DNA from: Falciphora oryzae
Lineage: Eukaryota > Ascomycota > Sordariomycetes > Magnaporthales > Magnaporthaceae
Length of the DNA: 64,000 nucleotides
NCBI GenBank assembly: GCA_000733355.1
Contig: JNVV01000027.1
Location: 268,940-332,939 of the forward strand
Reading direction: 5' to 3'
Below the pieces are notes generated by a model, which worked only from the letters and a program-made list of their open reading frames with translations, did not search any database and was not told where the DNA came from. This document shows positions 50,658 through 61,500 of this stretch, piece after piece. A program made the position numbers and the translations under genes. Each line of letters starts with the position of its first letter. The stretch's first letter is position 1.

Positions 50658-53600
50658 CTAACTTGTGGCCAAGATTTCTGCGACCGATGAGTTGCTATGC
50701 TCAATCGACGGTCTGACGATATCCTCGGGTGAAGCAGCCACCTTGAGCGATGGAACCACAACATCAGGCGGACTACTCGGCAAAGGCCCCGCTTCAGAGG
50801 TCGGCTGGGGCTGGCTGCTCCCCGCGACAGGGGAGGCGGCTGCCCGCTCCTTCCTGAGTCGCTTCTGCTCCTGTTTCGCCCTTGCTGCGGCCTCCTCCTT
50901 TTCCTGATAGGCGGCGTGTTCCTTGATGATGACGTCCCGTATCTCGCTCCTGATTTTGGACGCGTCCACGTGCCAGCCGGGCGATCTCTTCTCCAGAATT
51001 GCCTTGATAGAGGCATCAGGGTCCTTCATCAGAAAGTCGATGTACGAGAGCAGATAAGCGCCGCAGTCCCAGTAGTTGCTCTGCAGCGGTATTGCCTTTG
51101 CTGTGAGTCCGAACGTTGCAGGCATCTCGACTTGCTGCTTCTTCTTGTCCAGAAGCTCCTCGCGTAGGTACTGCTTCAGGTGCGTGCATGCTGGCGAGTG
51201 GGCCGAGCCAAGGGAGTCGAGGGTGATGACTCTCGGTTCTTTCCCAGTGGGCAATGCTGGCTCCTGGGCCTGGGGCGACTCTCTCGCCTGAGATGACTCC
51301 TTGACCTGAGCCGGCTCATTGGCCTTCCTTGGGCTATCGAGACTCGGGATATCGCTGACCACAAGGGGAGGGTCCGGAACTTCGTCATCAGGAATGATGA
51401 CTTGATTATCAGGCTCGTCGTCGATCAAGATTGGTGTCTGCTTGGCGGGAGTCGCTGCATCTTGCTGGCTCAAGGACATGCTCCCCATTTTCTCCCGAAC
51501 ACTGGTAGTGCTAGGCGACATACCGGGAGATGGCGGCACAGAGCAATCTTTGGAGGACTTCTTCGGGGCCTCTGTGAGACACTTTGAGCTTCGTTCAGCG
51601 TCTTCAGGGTCGCCTCGAGCTCCAGCCCCGGGTTCGTCGGCCACGCTCTTTGCCACGCAAACCTCAGGTGTAGAGGCCGGCTCATCGGGGACCAGCTTTC
51701 CCGGATTGCAGATTACTGCAACCCACCAGTGACTGTGCTCGTTGACGGGAACGACGATAAAGTCGTACTTGAAAATGTCCACTCGCGAGGTCCATGACTT
51801 GACGTTGTCATAGTTGACAGACTTTCCCTTGACAGGCTTCAATCTCTCGTAGAAGAAGGAGTTGTGGAAGTAGAACCGAGCCGCGGCATCCTTGTCCGTC
51901 GCCTTCAGCCTGTTGTGCAGATAATTGAGATAGAAGCTGATAATGCTGTCGTTGAGGAACTCGCCATCGTCGAGACGCGCGACATCTTCCTTGTGAATTG
52001 TGGTTCGGAGGTACGTGAGGGGCAGTCGCCACTCCTTGTCCCAACCGAGATGTTCCAACGTCCAAGGGAGGGGCGGCGGCGATGCCTCGGTTTTGGAGTT
52101 GACGGCAACAGCCGCACTGGGCCCCGGAGCCGAGCGAGTGGATCGCCGCTCGTTGTTGGGCCGCTTGACTTCCCGAACGTCCTCATCGCCTCCTGTGGGC
52201 ATAGCATCATCAACCATGCTCTCTCGGAGTCTCTTCTTCGCACTAGGAGGGTGGATGAGCTCGGGGCCACAAAGCGGAGCGCCTGCCTTCTCTCGCTCTC
52301 GCTTGCGGTTGAGTGCCATGAGGATGATGTCGTTGGTGTTGGCCCCCAGACGGTCAACCTTCGAGTCATGCATCATTTGCTCTTTACTTTGCGGAGTCTC
52401 GAGATGTTTCTCGGCCTGACTTCGCGCAAAGCCCTCGACATGGCCTCGCGCGTTGTCGAACTGCTTTTCGGTATTTTCTGTCTTTTGAATAACCAATTTT
52501 GCCTTGTCCCCACTCTGCTGTGTGGCCCAGGCCACGAAATTGCGCCCGTCTTCGGGGTCCGAGAACTTGAGGAATAGCTTGCCACCAAAGTCTTTGACCA
52601 TGGGGCGGTCAATTGTGACATGTCGGTGGCTCGGACTGTAGAGGAGTCGGTTCGTCTTCGCAAGACAGACCTGGAGCCACTCGTACCGGGGGGCCTGCTG
52701 TCCTTTGTCATCCATGGAGGCATCTCGGCTAGCGGGCTGTATTGGGTCGAGCACTCCTGGGTCGCTCTTGCGAGGTACTAGAGTCTGAGCATCGTCGCAT
52801 ATAAAACGCGGGAGGCAAACTGCGGTCATCACGTGAAATCGAGGCAGATCACGGCCACTCGTGCTCGGGCCAGTCCCGCGCCGCCGAGGAAATACCGACC
52901 CGATGTCCCCTTTTGTTGAAAGACTTGGGCTCTTCCCAACGTGTGGAGCCGCACAAGGCGTCCCCTTTGGCTTCTTGCTTGGCCGTGACGGCAGATACTC
53001 GTCATCGATGTTGAGCTCGTCGGGGCTATCGGCTTTGGTTCGCTTTCGACCGAGGCGGTCGGCTGGGATGCTGATCGTCGGTTGTTGGCGAGGGGCTTGG
53101 TCTTCTCCAGTAAGATCGACCTGTTCAGAGTTGTGGATAGTGCCGTGTGTGGGTTTCGGTTTTTGTGGTTGCTCTACGAGCAGCAAAACATCGTCGTCCT
53201 CATCTTCGATGTCTTCAACTGGGCGAGGCTTGCCGGCGGGGGTCGATAAGCGCTTGGGAGATGACTTCGGCGCATGGGATGATTGTTGAGATGGACCGGG
53301 TGCCCTCCGCGGCCTGCCTTTGCTGGAGAACACATTTTTTGAGAGCCCGTTTTTCTGAACGTTTCGGAACTCGTGCACAGCCGGTTGCGACGCCTTCCTA
53401 GCAGCTGTAGGGCTGTCACGCTCTGTGGTGCTATCGAGGGAAATTCTCCTGCCTGGCGGAGGTATGAGAGCGAACACACCAGTCGAGAACTGGTCTCCGT
53501 CCCTGGGCGAGGGTCTCTGTGACTCCTCTAATTGATCGCGGGTAGGCCGAGGCGTCTCGATTCGATTTCGGTCGTGCGCGATGGGAGTTGCTGGAGGCTT

Positions 53601-54047
53601 GGAGTTCATGGTGTTCTTGGGCTTGAAAACCGCATCTTGGACCTACGAAGAGTTAGCATGATATAAGGACCTATGACGGTGCTGTATGGTGGAATGACGT
53701 CTACGTACGGCTTTTCCTATTTTTTTCATGGCTGTCACGGCTGTCATCATCTCCGCCGGTCTGTCGAACACTAGAGGCGGTGTCCCGTCGGTCTTCTGCA
53801 GCGGGGCGCTGTGGTGAGCAACTATTCCGTTCCGGGGATCCACAGAGTGAGGAAGCGTACGGTGCGGTTTCGTGACGGGCTTGAGAGAGCAGGCAGGCGG
53901 TACGGGCTTCGGTGGCGATCCTCCAAAGTGTGTTAGGGACCAACGACCTGGATGGTGCTGGCCTCCTCCTATCCTCCGCTGTCGTTTAGTCGCGTGCTGA
54001 TTTTGATTGAAGGCGGCCGGACGTTTGCTCGCGACGGGACCAACCAT
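50658..54047 (-). CDS. Ulp2-type SUMO protease (C48 peptidase)
   Basis: Predicted nuclear cysteine protease that removes SUMO, probably poly-SUMO chains, from targets. Minus-strand exons are 54047-53709 and 53642-50658 (1107 residues). The 66 bp intron (GTACGT, branch GCTAAC, TAG) joins KKIGKA to VQDAVFKPKN. The first two-thirds is long, charged and disordered, with basic nuclear-targeting patches and the conserved block DRPMVKDFGGKLFLKFSDPEDGRNFVAW. The catalytic domain begins near RLDDGEFLNDSIISFYLNYL. The triad is visible as His in HSHWWVAVI (about residue 750), Asp in LDSLGS (about 921) and Cys in WDCGAYLL (about 972), with an acidic/Ser-rich insertion between His and Asp. That insertion and the internal catalytic domain favour Ulp2 over Ulp1. 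A Lys/Arg/Glu-rich tail follows. Confidence 0.92.
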
Positions 54048-55452
54048 AGTATCAGCGTCCCAGATGGGTAGGTGGTTTCGTATGCAGCTGTGTGTTTTGT
54101 TGTTTGTTTGCTCTTTTGTTCTCGGCCAGGGATGAAGCGCGCCTGACGGCTGGGTGAGAAAGGCTCGTGCAGCTGGAGGCTTCGATCGGTGAATCTCGAA
54201 GGCCGTTTTCGGTGCGGGGCGCGACGGATGGGGCGGGCGTGAGGACACCCGCGGCGAGAGAATGGGTGCTGGTCTAGGATCCGGCTCGTAAGAGGTTCGG
54301 GATTTCCACGCGCCCTCGATGTGCCCGTCCCGACACGAGGTTTGCCGGCGTGTTGGGCAGGCGGACGAGTGAAGTGCGCGGGGCCAGGGTTTTCTTTGGA
54401 TGCAGCAGGAACCATGCAGCAGAGTTGGGTGACTGAGGTTACCTGTAGGTTTGCTCAGGGAACGGGGGCGGTTTTTTTTTTTTTTTTTTTTTTTTCTTGG
54501 ACGGGAAAGTGCAACCAATGGGACCTGCCTCACCTCGGCCTCCGTTGCAGGGATGCAGCTGTCCCGCCGCGGAAGTTTCCATACATCAGTGGTCGGGCGT
54601 CCCAAGAATGGGCTGAAGAGCGCCCAAGACGCAACCGAGACGCCTGAACAGGAGGACCCACTAGCGCCGAAAACCCTTGGTTCAAACTGAGGCGATCAAT
54701 CAATCGCCAGCGGACTCGAGGCTTCATCACGAGAGACGGGATGGTTTAGGAAGTCAACTCCTAGCCTTGCTTTCTTCAGTCAGGGAACATCCGTATTACA
54801 TACCGTGGTAAGTCACACGTATATCGACAGACTATCAGACGCCAGTCTCGCGATATTGCATACGTATACAGAGTCCACTGCCCGCGTTCATATTCCTGCT
54901 CACACAAGACTTGCAGCAGGACACTGAACGACTCGCTTCTCAACGGTGCTTCTGCAACATTCACGGCCCCAGGCGGCCCTTTGCTTAGACGTAGCCAAGT
55001 CCCGTTTGCAGGCGGGGCTCTGGGGCTCTTTTGTCCGTCCGGGCGTCTCTGCGACGCCTCGATGCCAGAAGGCGGAACGAGCCGCACGTGACCAGCCCGA
55101 ACTCCGACAAAGGGAGCGGAGCTGCCTCTCTTTGCGGTGTGGCTGAGGGAGAGCCTCATTCGACCCACCCGCCGGCTCACTTGCAGCGAGCGAGCGCAAC
55201 GCAGCGCGGCCGAACAACCAACTCGACCAGCCTGCTGCGTCGCATTTAGAGACTCGCAATCGCAGATTTCCGTCGGCGCACTCAATTGCATAGAAGCAGT
55301 TGCTGCGGCCTGGTCTGTGATGCGCGCGCGCAGAGCCCTGGTCCCCCCAATTCCCAGGCTTGACTGCGCAGCCGCCTGAGCAAGTCGACCAGACACCCCA
55401 GCGCAGCAGCCAATCACGAGACCACTGCCGGTGCACCACGCTATCCTTCGAC
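54048..55452. promoter_or_regulatory. Divergent spacer between the SUMO protease and the Hda2/3-like gene
   Basis: 1.4 kb with no supported gene, containing both promoters and a T24 tract at 54472-54495. Overlapping open frames on both strands at 54776-55450 have no recognised relatives. Confidence 0.55.
54472..54495. repeat. T24 homopolymer
   Basis: An uninterrupted run of 24 T in the divergent promoter spacer. Confidence 0.95.
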
Positions 55453-57933
55453 ATGGAAGGGTCGGCCCGTCAGACGCCGCTCTCGTCAGGCGAGCAGCAA
55501 CAGAATCCTGTGGGCTTCGCCGAGGGAGCCTCCTCGTCCCAGCCGCTAGGATCACCGTCTGATGTGCTGTCCTCCATGCCGCCGCCTCCAGCTATGCCAG
55601 GGCCTGCCGTGGTCTGGCAGACGCAGCCGCCGAGCACCGGTGCCCAGCCGCCTGTAATTGGCGCACCGAGCAGCAGCAGTGGCACTGGGGAGCTCACTGC
55701 CGCCGAGATTCTGAGGAGGACCTTGTCCGCTAGCTTCCAGGCTGAGGCCTTGGCCGAGTCTCTCGTCAGTAACCCACCCGCCACGATCGCGCCCTCAGAT
55801 CTAATGGCGCCTACCACCGCCGAGATCCCTATCCTGGATGCGGCTTCGGTGCTTCCCATCATCAGCAGCTCCTTGGAGTACTCGCCTGCACCCGAGGAGC
55901 GGCCGGGTACGGCCGGGACAAATGAGCACGTCGTCACCCTGCCGCTGGCGGCCAACATGCGGCAGAGGTACCGGAAAGTTGTCGTCGCAAGCAAACCCGC
56001 AGTGGTGGAGTTCAACAATGTGTTCAGAAGTTGCTCTGCAATACCCGACGACGCGTTAGTAGCAAAGATCGACCAGGTGCTCTCGCAACTTCTGGACATC
56101 TGCGACCTGCCTGCCTTCGATGACAACCCCGCCGGCATGTCGCGCCGAGACATGATGAGGCACGCCATGGATAGCTGCACCAAGATGGTCTTTGTATACG
56201 AACTTCTCCATGCGCTCCGAGATGCAGACCTACAAGCACTCATTCTTGTGCGCCGCGGCCGGGCGTATGACTTCCTTGAAGCCATATTGGATACTGAGGA
56301 CTTCAGGTATCACCGGCTGGAAGTTGCCTCGCGGCCCGAGAATGGCGAGTCCGACAGGCTCAGGGTGATTCTAGCAGCTACAGATCAAGACCCGGCTCTT
56401 TATCCAACAGGCGTCAATGTAGTGATTAACTATGATGAGTCTGCCCGGGGACTTTTCGTTGTCAGGGGCGGCATATCGACGGACACCCGGCCCACTGTCC
56501 TGACGCTGGCGGCAAGCTATACTATCGAGCACCTCAACATGATTATCCCGACAACATTAGAACCCCAGGAGCGGAAGAATGCGCTTCTGATTGCCGTCTC
56601 CAAGGCCTGGGAACTCGTGTTGAACCCACCACATCTGGGCGATCGCGGCCAACCACATCTTATCGCGGCCGGGTTCGCGACCCTGATCAAGGATCCCAAC
56701 TACGAGTGGGAATGGGAGCCGCACACGATCCCTGAGAATGTATTCGACGTCTACTACGGCTCTGAGAATCCGGGAGATCTCGAGCCACCACGGATAGCGT
56801 CTCGCTCTGCCAGCAAGAAGCGCCAGCTGGATGATGCCGAGGATGAGAGGGACGACAACAAGCGCGTGAAGGCACATCCGCCATTGAGTCTCGAGGCCTC
56901 TCGCACGCAGCCACAGGTCGGCTCAGCCGCCGAGGCGCTTCTGGCTCAACTGCCGAAATCTAGCGCATCCAAGTTTGCGGTGCCGGTGGACCATCTAGAT
57001 GCCATGGCCAACAGGATATTGGATCTCGAGAAGCAGCTGGCCGAGAAGGACCAGTTCACCAAAGCCTTAAAGGCGCAGCTCAACAGTGCAGGGGAGCAGA
57101 GGGACTCGATAAACAAGTCACTACGAAGGGTGTACACGAGGTTCAACGATGCGCTCCAGGACCGGGCCACGTTCGAAAAGGAGCGAAACAGCGCGGTCGC
57201 CAACGAGGACAAGCTCAAAGCCGAGACATCGGCGGCAAAGACGGCACAGGCGTCGCTCAAGCAGGAAACCGCAGCGCTGCAGCAGCGGCTCGCCGAGTGG
57301 GCCGCGGCCGCGGCCGCGAGCGGGGCCGAGGCCGAGTCCCGGGTCGGCAAGATGGCGCAGCAGCTGTGCGAGTCCGAGGTGCGGCAGGCGGCGCTGCAGA
57401 AGCGGCTCGAAGTGCAGGAGAAGGAGCTCGACTACGCGCGCGACGCGTACCAGAGCGCGAGCTCGCGCACGGCCGAGCTCGGCAACGAGCACAGGCGCTT
57501 AGCCGCCCAGGTCGCCGAGCTGGAGCGTAAGGCCTCGGACAACGCCGTCGAGATCCACCGCATCCAGGCGAGCAGCGGCCAGGCCGAGCAGGAGCGCCGC
57601 CGCCGCGAGCTGGCCGCGCTCCTGGCCGACCGCGAGCGCGAGCTCGACCGCGCGCGAGAGGAGGTCCGGCTCCTGCGCGCCGGACGCCGCGAGACCCGCG
57701 GTCAGAGCGCCCCCCATAGTCCCCGCCTCAGCGTCATGAGCCCCCGCGGCAACGGCGTCGCCGTGCGCACCGCCGCCGCCGCCACACCGTACGCGTCCAG
57801 CAGCCGCGGGACTAGTCCTGCGGCCGGCGACAGGGGCCCCATCGGAGGATACGAGGCCTCGGGCTTGGGTCCCGGCCCCGGCGTGCGCACGGTTCTGTCT
57901 CGGAATGGCCGATTGCCGCACCTCATGGATTGA
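55453..57933 (+). CDS. Coiled-coil protein resembling class II HDAC complex subunit Hda2/Hda3
   Basis: A single exon of 826 residues from the ATG at 55453. The open frame upstream lacks similarity. A Pro/Ser/Gln-rich N-terminus (about 1-150) is followed by a folded domain (about 155-440) beginning LPLAANMRQRYRKVV. This domain contains the blocks LRVILAATDQDPALYPTGVNVVINYDESARGLFV and LAASYTIEHLNMIIP. These resemble the helicase-fold domain of Hda2/Hda3, scaffold subunits of the fungal HDA1 histone deacetylase complex. A bipartite basic stretch (SKKRQLDDAEDERDDNKRVK) then suggests nuclear import. Residues about 497-746 form a long coiled coil rich in Glu, Lys, Gln and Ala. Domain order matches the Hda2/3 family, but the similarity is judged by eye and could instead be a divergent chromatin-linked relative. 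Confidence 0.6.
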   Translation: MEGSARQTPLSSGEQQQNPVGFAEGASSSQPLGSPSDVLSSMPPPPAMPGPAVVWQTQPPSTGAQPPVIGAPSSSSGTGELTAAEILRRTLSASFQAEALAESLVSNPPATIAPSDLMAPTTAEIPILDAASVLPIISSSLEYSPAPEERPGTAGTNEHVVTLPLAANMRQRYRKVVVASKPAVVEFNNVFRSCSAIPDDALVAKIDQVLSQLLDICDLPAFDDNPAGMSRRDMMRHAMDSCTKMVFVYELLHALRDADLQALILVRRGRAYDFLEAILDTEDFRYHRLEVASRPENGESDRLRVILAATDQDPALYPTGVNVVINYDESARGLFVVRGGISTDTRPTVLTLAASYTIEHLNMIIPTTLEPQERKNALLIAVSKAWELVLNPPHLGDRGQPHLIAAGFATLIKDPNYEWEWEPHTIPENVFDVYYGSENPGDLEPPRIASRSASKKRQLDDAEDERDDNKRVKAHPPLSLEASRTQPQVGSAAEALLAQLPKSSASKFAVPVDHLDAMANRILDLEKQLAEKDQFTKALKAQLNSAGEQRDSINKSLRRVYTRFNDALQDRATFEKERNSAVANEDKLKAETSAAKTAQASLKQETAALQQRLAEWAAAAAASGAEAESRVGKMAQQLCESEVRQAALQKRLEVQEKELDYARDAYQSASSRTAELGNEHRRLAAQVAELERKASDNAVEIHRIQASSGQAEQERRRRELAALLADRERELDRAREEVRLLRAGRRETRGQSAPHSPRLSVMSPRGNGVAVRTAAAATPYASSSRGTSPAAGDRGPIGGYEASGLGPGPGVRTVLSRNGRLPHLMD

Positions 57934-58533
57934 CGCGTTGTGACGGGTGGCTTGTATCCCTTTTTTTTTGTTTTCTCGTCCTTTCTGGATTTCTCCGGTT
58001 TTATTTCTTCTATTTTTCGTATTCTTCTGCCTCGCAGGGATGGATGTCGGCGTTTTGGGCCATGATAGATAGGCTGCTAGTACATCACTGGTAGTTTTGT
58101 TGAGTAAGACAAACGTGCAGCCAGAAAAAAAACACCCCTTATTTTATGTGCTGGCCAACCAGCCCCCGTCTACACGCCATCCAACCGGTGTCCAGATAAA
58201 AAAAGAAGTCCTCACCCCAGACGCCTTTCATGTAACTTTTTTTTATATCATCCTGGGTACCGTGCCCCCTGAACTCCCCATCTAACAGAACGAGTAGCGC
58301 GTCAATGACGTACTCTCCGAGGTAAATGGAAGGGGCGACGAAACCAAGATAGAAGAATCGAGATGCATGAAGATCCGTGACAACACAACTAGTAAGGAAA
58401 AGAAGAGTCAATGCCACTCCGTTGCTATACAGAGAGAATTCGGGCCGGACCCGAAAGAATAGGAAGAACAGGGCGCTGATAACATCACTGAGGTTGGCTG
58501 CAGCCATAACCCGAGAAGGAAAGAGACCTAGGA
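57934..58533. other. Convergent 3' spacer between the Hda2/3-like gene and XRN1
   Basis: T-rich sequence follows the plus-strand stop, as expected for a 3' untranslated region. The only open frame of note is the minus-strand one at 58139-58507, listed separately. Confidence 0.55.
58139..58507 (-). other. Unassigned 122-codon hydrophobic frame beyond XRN1
   Basis: It starts with ATG 26 bases after the XRN1 stop on the same strand. The peptide has two hydrophobic stretches (ALFFLFFRV and GVALTLLFLTSCVV). Codon use lacks the GC-rich third positions of neighbouring genes, so it more likely lies in the XRN1 3' untranslated region by chance. Confidence 0.15.
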
Positions 58534-61500
58534 CTATGCCGCAGGCTGCTGGGCCTGGCCCTGCCCGCCGGAGCCACCTCCGTGACCACCGCGACCGCGC
58601 TGGCCGCCTCCGCCTCCACCTCGGGGGCCGCCTCGTCCGCGACCACCACGTCCACGGCCGCGACCGCGGCCCGAGGGCGCATCTAGGCTCGCGGGGGGCG
58701 GGACGTTGTTGTATGACTGTGTGGGAGCAGCAGGAGGCTGCTCTGCCCCGTCAGTCTGGTGTCCGTTGGCGCCGCCGCTCGCTGCGTGATCGTTGCCAGT
58801 GTATCCGAGACCACCGCGCCCGCCACGCCCGCCCCTGCTTCCTCCTCCACGCTGATGCGGCGCCGAGCCGAACTGCGGCTGCTGGTTCCCCCCGCCGGGC
58901 CTGTACACGAGCGTGCTATGCTGTAGGTTCGCGCCGCCACGGGGGCCGGGCGTGCCATTGGGGTCGTGTCCGCCACCCCTGCCTCGTCCGCCGCCGTTCC
59001 CGTTGAGTGCGCCGCGCCATCCGCCACGCAGGGGCGGCGGTGTGGGCGCGTCGCGCATCTGGTGCATTCCACTGGCCCCGTTGATGCCCCCGGTAAGGGT
59101 CGTGACAGAGGGCGCTAGCGGCTTGCGTGCTAGCGTGGCCTTGGACCCCGTGATGACTTGGCGGCGCGTCAGGTTGAGCACCGTGGTGGCCGCCACCGTC
59201 TGGCCCCTGAAGGGCGGGCAGCGCTCGCCGAGCGTGCCGCCGCTCATGAAGGTCACGTCAAAGACTACGTCCAGGAGTTTGGCTGTCGGCGTTCGGCTGA
59301 TGCCCACGACGGTGCCGCGCATCGCAATGGGGACCTTGCCCGACGAGGACGCGTACACAACGCGGTCGCCCAGTGCAAAGTCCTGGTTGCCGAGCCGCTG
59401 CTCCGCCTCGTCCGGCTTGAGAAGGGCGCTGCGGGGCGTGCCCTTGAGAGTCCTGGCCTCGAAAGGTGTCTCGTGCAGCTTGAGAGAGTCGGCCATCTGC
59501 GTCAGGTTCATGACCACCTCCGAGTCAAGCTGCTCGGCGTCAAGAGGAACCTTCTCGAACTTGTTGGTGTTGATCGACTTCAGCCAGGCGCCGATCTCCT
59601 TAACGCGCGCCCTCGCCGTCGTCTCGTCCTTCCAGAGATCCGTGTCCTGAATATCGTTGCCGTTGGGCCGTGACTTGAGGGCGACGAAGAGGTCGGGGAA
59701 GTTCTGCATGTACTGGGCCAACAGCCCAATTGCCACCGGGCTAAACTCCCACCCCGACTGGGACTTGCGAGAGTAGCCGAGCACCTTCATCTTCTTGCCC
59801 TCGAACTTCAGGTTCAGTCCCAGGTTGACCTTGAGGCTCCCGCCCATGGTGTAGATGAAAAAGGAGGCCGTGATCTTGCTGAGGACGAGCGGGTGCAGGT
59901 CCAGGGTCTTGGCGACGGCGTACGAGGGCATATATCTGTTGTTGCGCTCGGCCTGGAAGATGACATTCTTGGTAAATTCCGGCTCGTCCTTCTTAAGCTT
60001 GGAGACTCGGATGTCCAGCCGGTTGTCGCCGTGGCCAATCACCTCGAGCGGACGTCCAAATGCATACTCGCCCAGGAAGAAGGCGTGGCAGCCAAGCGGG
60101 AACTCGACGTCAATCGGGAGAGCAGCCCTCTCTATGAACCGCTGGTCCTCGTTGACAACCTCGTCTACAACCACCTGCGGTGCGTAGTCCGTCTCCATCC
60201 CGGGCACCTCGCCGTACTCCTTGATGGTGGCACCCTCGTCCGTCTTGATCAGGCCCTTGAGCATGTGCACGTGCACCATGGAGTCGACACTGCCAATCAG
60301 AATACCCAGGCGCTTGCTGTACAACTCTTCGATGCGCCGAGACTTGGAGTGAAAGTATTCAATCTCCTTTGCGTGGTGCGGTGTCTGGATGACCCGCCCG
60401 TTGGCGTCAAGAGTGTAGTCAAAGAGCTCGTCCGAAACCCGGACGACCTTTGCCTCCTGCAGGAATGGGTAGCCGACATGGCAACGCTGCCCGAGCTTCA
60501 TCTTGGCCGAGCTTACGGCCGTCTTCATCTCCGTGTCCGACAGTGTGACGACCATGCTCTCGTTACGGCTCTCCTGCTGGAACACGTTGACGCCATGGAA
60601 GCCCCGGGTCGCCGAGTAGGGCAGCGTGGCAAGACTGGGGAAGCCGGCCAGCGCCGACACATTGAGCATCGCACCATCCGCCAGGCCGTGGAGGAAGTCC
60701 AGGCCTTCGGTGGGAGGGAGCTCGAAGATGTTCATAATGCATCGACAGTGAGGAAGGTCCGGGAAGATACCCGGGAGCGACGAGGGGTACACAAAGTCCA
60801 GGTCGGGAGAGTAAGTGAACTTGAGGGCCACGCCGAAACCGTTGCGCGCCTTTTCGTCGTCCGCAAGGAGGTCGTTCTTGGTGGCCATGGCGTCGAGCAA
60901 CCGGCGCTCATCGATGAAGGGGATCTTGACGACGGCTTCCCAATCCTGCTTCTTGCCGTTCATGTCGAGTACAAAGTCCCGGGGATAGAAGTCGATGATG
61001 GGGGAGTCGGCTTCCGTCATCAGCGGCCAGTAGACCGTCGGGACGATCTTTTTACTTCGATCGGGCAGAACACCCATGAGCTGCTCAAACGGCTTGAACG
61101 GCTGCCCGAGCTTGAAGTTCATGTCGGCGTTTAGGCCCTTCATGACGTCTGAGATCATGGGTGAGTAGTGGTACCTGTAGAACCACGGCCACGAGCGGAT
61201 GCCGCGGTAGTAGTAGTACAGAACCCACTGCAAACCCTGCACGTAGTTCTCGCAGAGCTGCCTAAGCCCTTTCTCCTTGAGCTCTGGTGTCGACCACTCT
61301 TCGAACTTCTCCGAATAGTACTTGTCTTTCCACTCCTGGAACTTTAGCTGGTACAGACGCTCCATGGCCTCCTTGTCCTCCTCGGGAGACGTGTCGACGA
61401 CGGCAGCCCGATCGTACTTGAGCATCTCGCGGTGTGCGGCCGCGTTGCCCTCCTCTTCAAACCCGTCGTCGTCGTCGCTGGCCTCGGGCGACTGTGGGAG

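Noticed and set aside
59893..61134. 413-codon plus-strand open frame opposite XRN1
   Set aside because: Mirror frame of the XRN1 coding sequence. No start context or similarity.
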